Notes under the pieces: generated by a model
Database searches by the model: none
Told to the model about the DNA's origin: nothing
Seen by the model: the letters and a program-made list of their open reading frames with translations, nothing else
Translations under genes and position numbers: made by a program
Shown: in pieces, positions 15,150-25,000 of the stretch
Numbering within the stretch: the first letter of the stretch is position 1
Layout: every line of letters begins with the position of its first letter
NCBI GenBank assembly: GCA_021292165.1
Contig: JAHFWL010001248.1
Span: forward strand, 1 to 64,000
Source: Shinisaurus crocodilurus
Lineage: Eukaryota; Chordata; Lepidosauria; Squamata; Shinisauridae
DNA: 64,000 bases
Reading direction: 5' to 3'

Positions 15150-15440
15150 CCCTCCTTTGTCCCCCACAGGCCAAGTAAAAGGTCGACAACCACCCGCGTT
15201 CAGTCTCACTCACCAATTCTCGGTGGGACGCTGCGACACAGACGGCCAACGCTGCTCCTAAAGACACGTAGCAACAACTCGACAAAAAGAAGAAGGAACC
15301 GGAACCGGAAAAGAGAAAAGGGCAGGGAACGCGCGCGCGCGCGCCAGAGACGGATTTCCTCTGGATCGTTTTCGAACAATATTTCCGGTTCTCCGGTGCA
15401 GCACTTCGAATCCTCTATATACGGGGCAAAAGTAGGAGAA
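15150..15440 (-). promoter_or_regulatory. SEC61G: SEC61G CpG-rich promoter and non-coding exon 1
   Basis: CpG-dense block with a (CG)n run at 15,330-15,343 and ETS-type CCGGAA/TTCCGG sites around 15,299-15,308 and 15,383. A good minus-strand donor, GAGAATTG/GTGAGTGAG, lies at 15,214/15,213. Exon 1 probably runs from a pyrimidine-rich start near 15,300 to 15,214 and is untranslated. This matches a TATA-less housekeeping promoter. Confidence 0.65.
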
Positions 15441-16479
15441 GTAAAGAGGAATCAGTGTTTTTAAACTCAGAGCATGGCGGGCTTACAGGCGCCCTTTTGA
15501 TGCGTTCTTTGAAAGCATCACACACACCCATACACACCCAAAAACCTAAGTTTTAAAAAAGAGATAGCTAGGGTGTCACTTTTCTAGCGGGGCTTCTGTG
15601 CATTTAAAAGCGCCAAGACGTAGAAGCATTCAGCACTAAGAATTGCAGTGGGGGAATGTCCTTCACAAGTTGAATGTCTGTATATCAGCTAGATTTTAAA
15701 GGTACAGGACTTACAGTCTCGCTTTTGTTGCATTGATTTGAAAGCTTCGCCTCTTTACCACAGCAGTACAAATGTTTCGGAAACACGTTATTTTGACATA
15801 CATCCTTTGAAAGGCATCGTAAGCACAAATTCAACAGGTGCAGCCTTCCCGGATACAGCAATGGGAATTTCTTCTGCCCAGTCACAGATACATCCAGATT
15901 TCTCCATTATGGGCAGCGCTTATTTTGGACTCGGCGTAGGGGAAAGCAGCAAAAATAAGTCCTGTAGATAAGACGATTGGATTGTCACTCTTCCCTTTTC
16001 TATCTCTAGGTGTACCAGCCATACTGTCCAATGCAAAATACATAAGGCGTTCATCACAGAGATTGGAAGGGATAGAACGACGCTACTCCGCGTCCACCAT
16101 AGAGATAATGAGATATTTATGGGCAATTTCGGTTATTAATTGAACACTGGGAGTTCAGTCTTTGCATGACTCTCATCTTTATCTATCTCTATGCTTAGGC
16201 TGCTGCTGTATTGTTTTGTATGTCTGGACGCGGCGCCGCGCGCGGTCCTCTTAATTCCATTCTATTTTCTGAGCATTACTTTTTTTCCTCCCCGCCCCGC
16301 CTCTCCCCGAAAATACATACATATAAATGTATGTATTGTCACAAGGGGCCTTTTGGCCACATTCACTCATTGCCAAGGAGTACTTGTGTTTGGGAATGTG
16401 GTTGTGTGGACTTTTAACACAGACTACCATAAAAAAGATAGAAGCATTAGAAATGTGGATTTATCGCAGGATGTTATGA

Positions 16480-16790
16480 ATTTCATGGACTGAGAGGGTG
16501 ACCAACAAAGAAGTATTAACGAGAATGTATAAAGATCAAGAAATTATAAAATGCAGAAAACTAGAATATTTTGGTCATATAATGAGAGATGAAAAATATA
16601 GACTGTTGCAGCTAATTATACAAGGAAAAATAAATGGGAAAAGAAGTATAGGAAGAAGAAGGTGGTCTTGGCTGAAAAACCTTAAAGAATGATTTACGGG
16701 CAACACAACATCATTGTTCAGAGTGGCCATATTGAAAGACTGTTTAGCCATGATGATGTCCAACCTCTGGTAGGAGAGGAACGAGAAGAA
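16480..16790 (+). pseudogene. RTE-type LINE polymerase C-terminal remnant
   Basis: A short open stretch, 16,498-16,692, reads RKLEYFGHIMRDEKY and IQGKINGKRSIGRRRWSWLK. The arrangement LEYFGHIMR...GK..GKR..GRRR.SWL is diagnostic of the C-terminal end of RTE-like reverse transcriptases. After a stop, similarity continues in the same frame (TTSLFRVAILK). It is an isolated broken fragment. Confidence 0.7.
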
Positions 16791-17120
16791 GAAGGTGGTT
16801 GTGTGTGTTTTCTATCAGTCACAACAGATACTCTTGCTCTGGGGAGGTGGGTGAAAAACTTGAAAAGGTTAGGAAAAAGCCAAAGCATGTTTTTGAAGCT
16901 TGTTTTGAACCTTTAGTGATTGTTAGTGAAATAACTCACACTTCAATTAACAAAAAATACGTCTTGAAATGTGGGGTTCCTTTCCCCAGCATTTGAAATG
17001 CTGTTGCAAAACATTTTTACAGGATTTATGAACATGAGAGGTTGTTTCCCCAGAGGAGAGTAAGGCTTTAAATTTACTTGAGAGTAAGTTCTATTGATAG
17101 GAGGCCACTTGTGAATCACC

Positions 17121-17144
17121 AAAAAAAAAAAAAAAAAAAAAAAG
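17121..17144. repeat. Poly(A) run
   Basis: 24 uninterrupted adenines. Confidence 0.95.
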
Positions 17145-17460
17145 GACTATTTGCATATGCCAATACATATGTATAGGTACAAATATAGAAATAATTACTG
17201 TAATTTAAATAGAAATACAGTACACCTCACCACAGTGTGCAAAACTAAGTAACCTGTTTGCCTTGCTCAGTCCACTGTCCAGGTGCTGTTGATGGGCAAC
17301 TGCAAACTCCAAACTCTTCCTTCTTAATCTTTATCTTTAAACCCACTCAGACTTAACAGCCCTTCAAATAGAGGATGCCTTCAAAATAAAGGGCAGTCCT
17401 CTGGCAGCCCTTCATACAGAGGACTGTCTTCTGTAAAAGAGGACACGTGGTCACCCTATG
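17145..17460 (-). repeat. Dispersed repeat, inverted relative to a copy near 32.8-33.1 kb
   Basis: Shares gaggactgtcttctg, gcccttcatacagagga, tttatctttaaa and tgcaaaactaagtaacctg-type words with the reverse complement of 32,800-33,080. Family unknown; probably a DNA transposon. Confidence 0.5.
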
Positions 17461-17555
17461 AGCTTAGCAGAACTAACTTCCATCAGGTTAGGCTCCCCAG
17501 ATGGAATTAAAGAGAGATTTTAGGGCCCCTTCCTCACCCACATAAGTTAGATAGA

Positions 17556-17810
17556 AATCTATAAATATAAAAGCGAAAGCCCTGACTCATCAAGGTATCT
17601 CCTATTTCCTGTTAAGCTAGAAAGCTGAAATTTGGCATGGTTGTTGCTTATGGGCCACTAAGAAAAACTTTGTTGTGAAAAAATAAATAAACCTTCATCC
17701 TGCATCTTGGGGTGCTTTTCTTACCCCAGGCTCACATTCCATGGTATCATTACATATAAGTAGACCTACAATCCTGTCCTGGTAGGACTTTCATCTCCTT
17801 CAAAAAGAAT
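17556..17810 (+). repeat. Dispersed repeat, copy 1 (Helitron-like?)
   Basis: Opens tataaaagcgaaagccctga, contains agctgaaatttggcatggtt and ends aagtagacctacaatcc...tggtaggactttc. A direct copy lies about 550 bp downstream. The aaatttggca core resembles vertebrate Helitron-associated repeats, but the class is uncertain. Confidence 0.5.
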
Positions 17811-18105
17811 AGAAACCCTATGAGGGAAAACATTGTTATGATGATTGAAAGTTTTATAGGCCTCATGCTTTTCAACTGCTAATTGATTCTTATAGGCTTT
17901 TCAACTGCCAATCGACTCCTAATAGCTCTGACTAGGCCTCACCTTTGTTATGTAGATTTCTTGCATTTACATTGCTGAAGGAAAGATTAAATCTGAATTT
18001 ACCTTAAGTAGCTGAAACCTAAAATCTATTCTTATTCGTAGTCTAACAGCCTGGGGAAAACATTCAGTCAGACAAAAGCTATTCTTTTCTATTTTCTCTC
18101 TTTAT

Positions 18106-18348
18106 ATAAAAGCAAAAGCCCTGACTCACTGACTCATCAATGTATCTCCTATTTCCCATTAAGCTAGAAAGCTGAAATTTGGCATGGTTGTTGTTTATGG
18201 ATCACTAATAAAAATTACATTGTGAAAACTTTCTTAAACCTTCTTCCTGCATCTTGGGGTGTTGTTTTTTTTTACCCCAGGCTCACATTCTGTGGTGCAG
18301 TTTACACATAAGTAGACCTACAATCCTTTCCTGGTAGGACTTTTGCCT
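18106..18348 (+). repeat. Dispersed repeat, copy 2 of the 17.56-kb element
   Basis: Same order of words as copy 1 with an extra gactcact duplication near the start. Direct orientation. Confidence 0.55.
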
Positions 18349-19135
18349 AAAACAGGGTAGTAAACAATATTACCAAATTTCAGCCACCTGCCTTTTAGTT
18401 TTTCTATAACCAAACATGCCTGGGACATAAAATGAGCCCAAAAAATCTGCATAACAATGCTGTATCTGGGGTACTTCAGTGTCCCCAAGCAGTGGGGGAA
18501 CAACAGGAGCCATCCACAGGTTATTTTAGTATCTTTTTATTGCCAGGAAGAGCAGAAAAGAGAAAACACCTCCTTCAAAAAGAAAATAAATCCATTGAGG
18601 TTACAACCAGGTAACTTGGTGATATTGGCACTGGAGGGTAAAACTTCAAACGTAGTGGACCAAGAAGCACTAGCTACACAATTAAATTAAAGATGTTACA
18701 CCATCCACAAGGTAGAAAGTAATCAGTTGTTTTTAATCCATTCTAAGAACAGGTCCTTCAGCTAGTTCTTTCTATAAGGGCCAAAATAGACATTACTTTG
18801 TATCTAGGAGATCCATCTTTTTTCATTTTTACCCTAGAGTTGGTGCAGGAGGCCCAGTCCAGATCTTAAAAGTCCCCTACACCCACATACCTCACTATAG
18901 GCTTGATCCAGGGCCACTACACCTACTCTAGAGTAAAAATGATGACAAAAAGATGTATCTGCTAGATACAGAATTAAAGTCATGTCTGTTTTGGCCATAC
19001 ATGAGTTGTTCGCTAGGCCACATTTCACTCTCTTTGCAAGGCAGCTTTAAAATATAATAAATATAGATTTACAATAACTTCTCGTGTATAGTTTCCATTG
19101 CTAATGATAATGATGAGATATTTAGAAATGCAAGC

Positions 19136-19151
19136 TCTCTCTCTCTCTCTG

Positions 19152-19185
<34 letters not shown>

Positions 19186-19204
19186 CATACACACATACAT
19201 ATAT
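19136..19204. repeat. (CT)n-(TA)n compound microsatellite
   Basis: A CT run is followed by TATATA and TACATA repeats. Confidence 0.9.
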
Positions 19205-19375
19205 AGTTTATTTGTTTATTTATTATTTATTTATTTATTTCATTTATACCCCGCTCTTCAGCCAGAAAAGGCTCTCAGAGCGGCTTACACAATTTAATAA
19301 TAAGACAGTCCCTGCCCTCAGGCTCACAATCTAAAAGACATGAACACAAAACATCAAGGAACACTGAATATAATA
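19205..19375 (-). mobile_element. SINE/LINE 3' tail with (AATA)n end
   Basis: Minus strand reads tagattgtgagcctgagggc ... gtgtaagccgctctgagagc ... cggggtataaatg followed by an AT tail, a common reptile retroposon 3' end (CORE/MIR-like). Confidence 0.5.
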
Positions 19376-19505
19376 TTTTAAAAAATAATCTACAGAATAT
19401 AAGAACAGCAATACAAGTTAAAAAATATTTTAAAACACTAAATATTAAAAAAAAAAATACAACAGAAATAATTACAGATACCAACAAACAAACAAACAAA
19501 CAAAG

Positions 19506-20399
19506 GCAGGAGCAGCAGCAGCCTTTGTAGCTGGAGTCAGTCAGGCCCCACCCTCCCTAGCCAGGTGTGATGAGCCAGGGAAACAGGGACCAGGTCTTGC
19601 AGGACTCACAGCTAGATGGTCTCTAGGCACCTTCAGCAGGAGCAGCAGCAGCTTTTGTAGCTGGAGTCAATCAGCCACCACTCTCCCTGGCCAGGTGTAA
19701 TGAAGCAGGGACCAGGTCTTGCAGGACTCACAGCTAGATGGTCTCCAGGCACCTTCAGCAGGAGCAGCAGCAGCCTTTGTAGCTGGAGTCAGTCAGGCCC
19801 CACCCTCCCTGGCCAGGTGTGATGAGCCAGGGAAGCAGGGACCAGGTCTTGCAGGACTCACAGCTAGATGGTCTCCAGGCACCTTCAGCAGGAGCAGCAG
19901 CAGCCTTTGTAGCTGGAGTCAGTCAGGCACCACCCTCCCTGGCCAGGTGTGATGAGCCAGGGAAGCATGGACCAGGTCTTGCAGGACTCACAGCTAGATG
20001 GTCTCTATGCACCTTCAGCAGGAGCAGGAGCAGCTTTTGTAGCTGGAGTCAGTCAGGCACCACTCTCCCTGGCCAGGTGTAATGAAGCACGGACCAGGTC
20101 TTGCAGGACTCACAGCTAGATGGTCTCCAGGCACCTTCAGCAGGAGCAGCAGCAGCCTTTGTAGCTGGAGTCAGTCAGGCCCCACCCTCCCTGGCCAGGT
20201 GTGATGAGCCAGGGAAGCAGGGACCAGGTCTTGCAGGACTCACAGCTAGATGGTCTCCAGGCACCTTCAGCAGCAGCCTTTGTAGCTGGAGTCAGTCAGG
20301 CCCCACCCTCCCTGGCCAGGTGTGATGAGCCAGGAAAGCACGGACCAGGTCTTGCAGGACTCACAGCTAGATGGTCTCCAGGCACCTTCAGCAGGAGCC
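19506..20399 (+). repeat. Minisatellite, about seven 121-130 bp units
   Basis: Units carry gcctttgtagctggagtcag, ctggccaggtgtgatgagcc and caggactcacagctagatgg. The marker gc(c/t)tttgtag recurs at 19,521, 19,651, 19,773, 19,903, 20,033, 20,155 and 20,276. Length variants differ by about 8-9 bp. Plus-strand ORFs across it reflect the repeat and lack gene features. Confidence 0.92.
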
Positions 20400-20617
20400 T
20401 ACCCCACCTTTTTTCCTGCAAGGAACCCAAGGCGGCTTACATAATCCTCCTCCTTCTTTCCGTCTCCATTTTATCCTCACAACAACCCTGTGAGGTAGGG
20501 TAGGCTAAGAGTCAGTGACTGGCCCAAAGTCACCCAGTTTCATGGCAGAGCGAGGACTAGAACCCGGATCTCCCGAGTCCCAATCCAACACTCTCACCAC
20601 TACGCCACACTGGCTCT
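20400..20617 (-). mobile_element. Sauria-type SINE abutting the minisatellite
   Basis: Minus strand: gagccagtgtggcgtagtgg head, cactgggt-type middle, gccttgggttccttgcagg 3' end. The minisatellite breaks off exactly at its 3' terminus. Confidence 0.87.
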
Positions 20618-22009
20618 CATATATAGTAGGTTGTGTATGGTGTTGAATCCAGGATTAGTATCCCAAATCAACAGTATCATCTTGGATTTGTCAATATAGT
20701 CAGGAAACCATAGGATGTTTTAACATGTCCACTTCCACAGGCAGCATCATTACACTGTGTACTTACTGTGAATTTTGATCTCATCCCTTATGGCTTCTTA
20801 TGGCTTAGAACACACTCCCTAATATTTACAAGAGGTATTATTTGCAATGGTTATCCAAGAGTCAGTGTGATACAATGGATACAGTTTATTTATTCACTCA
20901 TTATATTATATCCCGCTTCCCTTGCTCTCACATATTTCTGCACACAGAAAACTAACAAATCAGCTAGAAGGTTTCTAGTCTACTTTCTCCCTGGCATCTG
21001 GTTTTCTATGCGGAAGGAATATTTATTTATTTTGTATGGAGGAGCATTCAATTTTGTGAGCCCCACCACCACTTGCAGTCTGAAGTGGTTCAACCCAGAT
21101 CCACATTTCTCATGACAGACAATGCTAGGCCTCTGCCTGATGGGAATCTTGCTGCCAAAAATCACAGAAGTAATATGCAAGAAAAACATTGCAGCATTTC
21201 AGATAGTTTCTCAGCATTTAACAGCAGTCACATCTTCTTGGTCTGCAGCTAAATAATTGCTTCAAACATGAAACACATTTAGGGCTAAAATATACTCCCA
21301 AATTAGCAGATTATTTTTTATTATATATCTTGGAAACAGACACAATTGTTCCAAATTGTACTACGCCGATTCCCTACATTGCACAACAGTCTTATTGTTC
21401 TCCAGTCAAGTGTACAATTCCACTGCTCTTCTAACAATGCCCATCTGACAATCTCAAGAAGATAACCCTGTCTGTACAGTTAATACACACTATATTTGTT
21501 TTGTTAAAACATGTACCAAAACCGTAATAAGGCATACCAGTTTCTGGGTGAGAAATTATTATGTTTCATGATTTTCAGGCAGAAACGTTTAAAGTTGCTG
21601 GGACATTTCAACAAGACAGCAAGCTGCAGTTTTCCATCTAGTGGTGTAAATGTCTTCCTCTTTTTTGCTGCAAGCATTTTTGTGCAAGTGAAAAAGCAGT
21701 CAAAATCTCCCCCTGCTCACCCCATTTTTCATATAAACACAGCAAATAAAGTAGAAGAGAAACTTCCTTGAGAGTTTGTTGGCATTGCACTCAGTAAGTA
21801 CTCACCTCAAGATTCTGGTGATGTGATGGATGACATCACAAAATCTTCCTTTGTTGGTGAGGCTCACTCAGACTGAGTCTTTTAGCACATTAAGTAATAG
21901 TAGCAGTAGTAGCAGTAGATATAGAAGTAGGAGGACCATGGCAGAGAGGAATTATGAGGGCCATTTTTCATCAGGCCGCTCATTAGCTTAACAACTAAAT
22001 CCTCTCTCA
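20618..22009. other. Region upstream of the ST13-like gene
   Basis: AT-rich. No TATA/CpG promoter stands out and no coding exon was recognised. The promoter or any 5' untranslated exon of the downstream gene must lie here or further left. Confidence 0.4.
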
Positions 22010-22065
22010 AGTCAATTTCCTTACATTCTTCCTTCCCTTTAAGGCCAAACTATCTCCTGCATCAG
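22010..22065 (+). promoter_or_regulatory. Candidate splice acceptor just upstream of the giant ORF
   Basis: A pyrimidine-rich run (tttccttacattcttccttc) ends in ctcctgcatcag, 19 bp before the ATG. Retrogenes often gain an upstream untranslated exon, so this may be the 3' splice site of such an intron. The alternative is a promoter immediately upstream; no clear TATA box is visible. Confidence 0.3.
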
Positions 22066-22084
22066 TTCATCCTTTTTCCTCATC

Positions 22085-25000
22085 ATGGAACCAAGGAAAG
22101 TTCACAGTGACATGCCAGACCAGGGTAAGTCTGATCTCCACTATGCAAATTCCGAAGATCGACTCTTCCTTCGGGAGTCATTAGAAAATATAAATCATTC
22201 CTTATCAGTTACTCTGAACCATGTCTGTGTAGGTGAGGCTGGTGATAAACTTCTGGAAGATCAAAGGAAAGAGACTGGTTTGGAGACCTGTAGTGAGGAA
22301 ATGATGGAACAACATCAGAATGACATCCAAGAAGTGGAATACAAAAGCCTGCAAATAACTGATGAGATGAGGAAGAAGATCAATAAAACAAATAAGGAAG
22401 CCTTTGGAGCCCTAGCCGAAGGTGAAGTTCAGAAAGCAATGGATTTGTTCACCAAAGCAATTGAGCTGAATCCACATATTCCCAGCTCCTACATTAACCG
22501 TGCCAATGTCTTCATGCAGTTGCAAGATCCAAATGCTGCCATTAAGGACTGTGACATAGCCATTGAACTGAATCCCAAATCAGCAGAGCCATTCAGATTG
22601 CGAGGGAAAGCATTCAAGAATTTGGGGCATTTGAGAGAGGCAGCCTGTGACCTTGCTTTAGCTTCCAAATTAGAATATGATGAAGAGGCCGATGCTGTGC
22701 TAGAAAGATTGAAGTTAAGGTTTCAAAGGATTTCTGAGAGTCAGGCAAATTGTGCCCTAAGATATAAGGAATATGAGATAATGGAGAAGATTAAGAATGC
22801 ACAGACCTCTTTAGAGGATCAAGGAAAAGATCAGAGAGATAAATACTCCAGCACCCAATTGGAGAATGAAAGAACAAGAGATAAAGAGGAGGAAGAGATC
22901 ATGCTAGATCATGATGATGATTTCCAAGAGATGACAGAAGAAAATGTGGAGATAGCTGAGATGTGGAAGCAGGCCAGAAGAAAAAAGAAGGAAGCCTTTG
23001 CTGCAGTGGAGAAAGGTGAATTAGAAAGAGCCATTGACTTATTCACCGAAGCTATTGAATTAAACCCCCAGCTTACCACCTTGTACGTTGGCAGAGCCAG
23101 TGCCTTTCTAAAGCTGCACATGCCAAATGCGGCCATAAGAGATTGCAACCAAGCCATTAAAATAAACCCTGATGCAGCATTACCATACAAGTGGCGTGGA
23201 GGGGCATTTAGTCAGCTGGGTTATTGGCAGGAGGCTGCTAAAGATCTTGCTTTGGCCTGTCAGTTGGATTATGATGCACATACCTATGCCATGCTGAAGG
23301 AGGTAGAAGCAGAGGCCCAGGAAACCATTAAATGTTGGGGAAAGCTTGAGGAGAATTGGAACACAGGAAAATTTAAGGAGGAACTGGATGGGATGAAGGA
23401 AGCTTCCATGCTTCAGGGGAGAATGCAGGAAAAGATACCCCAGAAGAAATCTGAAAGTCAAGAGACTGCTTCAGAAGAACAGGAGAGAAGTAAATATAAA
23501 ATCTGTAAAGAAAAGAAAGTTCCATATAAATATTCCTCAACTCAGGACACTCCTCTTTATTTTCAAGAGGAACAAGACAAAGATTATCCTATGTATGCTG
23601 CAGAACAGGAAAGAGATCCTCTTATAGCTCATGAAACACATGAAACATCTAAAATGCTGGAACCAGGAACTCAGGAGGGAGCAAAGAGAGAACAAAAATG
23701 CATTAATAAATCAGACAGTGAAGAAAGTGAATTGGAATTTGATACCGAAGAGGTGATTGAGCCAGATGAAGTTGTTCCTCAAGAGATGGGAGATGAAAAC
23801 CTGAAGGTAACAGATGAAATGCGGAAACAGGCAAATGAAAAGAAGAGAGAAGCCTTTGATGCAGTCAATAAAGGTGAACTTTTAAATGCTTTAGACCTAT
23901 TCACTGAAGCAATTAAGCTCAATCCACACCTTACCATCCTATATGCAAACCGAGCCAGGGTCTATCTGAAACTTCAGAAGCCTCAAGCTGCAATTAGGGA
24001 CTGTGATAAAGCCATACAAATCAACCCTGATTCTGCACAGCCCTATAAGTGGAGAGGGAAAGCACTCCAGCTCCTTGGTTACTGGCAGAAGGCTGCTAAA
24101 GACCTTTCCTTAGCCTGCCAATTGGATTATGATGAGGAATCCTATGCCATGTTGAAGGAGGTGCAACCAAAGGCTCAGAAAATTGCCAAATTCATGAGGA
24201 AGCGTGAGCAGAAATGTGAGGAAAAGAAGTACAAGGAGCTATTGGATAGAATTCATCAAAAAGTGTGTGAGAAGTCTGAAAGACCTCAAACTATCCAAGT
24301 GGAGTTGGAAAGAGAGCACAAGGGAGCCATGGAAAGGCAGAGGGAAGCCTGGGAGCAAACTATGAAGGAGCAGCAGAGAGTCAGGCAAACATTGCTGAGA
24401 AAGCAAGAGGTCTCGCCCTGGGAGGAGCTGGAGACAGGTCTGAAGGAAAACATAACAAAACAATACAGATCTTTTGAGAAGGAGACTGGGGAACAAGAAA
24501 ACCTCCAGCAGAAGGAACTGAAATACCAGGGACTAGTCCACCAGAAAGAGCTGGAAGAGCAGTTGAGAGCTCTTCAGCAGGAACTAGAGGAAAAGCTGAG
24601 AGCTTATCAAGAAGAGTTGGATAAAGACGAGAATGTTTGGCAGAGATTATTAGAAGAACAGGAAAAATCACAGCAGAAGCTATTCTATGAACAAGAAAGA
24701 GCTTACAAAATAATCCTAGAACAGGAACAGAGAGCCCAAAAGATGGCTCTGGAGGAATTGGCAAGAGCTCAACAAGAGGCTCTGGAAGAACTGGCAAGAA
24801 CTCAAAAGAAAGCCCTGGGGGAACAGGAGAAAGCTCAGCAGCAAGCCCTGGAGGAACAAGAGAGGGCTCAGAAAGCTTTGGAAGCTTTGGAAAGAGCTCA
24901 TAAACAGGCATTGGAGGAACAGAAGAAAGCCCAGATGGCAGCCATGGAAGAACAGGAGCAAGCTCAGAAAAAATCTCTAGAAGAAAAGAAGATGGCTGAG

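Noticed and set aside
19719..20503. Plus-strand ORFs of 74-100 codons with repeated peptide
   Set aside because: They follow the 121-130 bp minisatellite; unit lengths are not all multiples of three, so frames shift between units, and no start or splice context supports coding.
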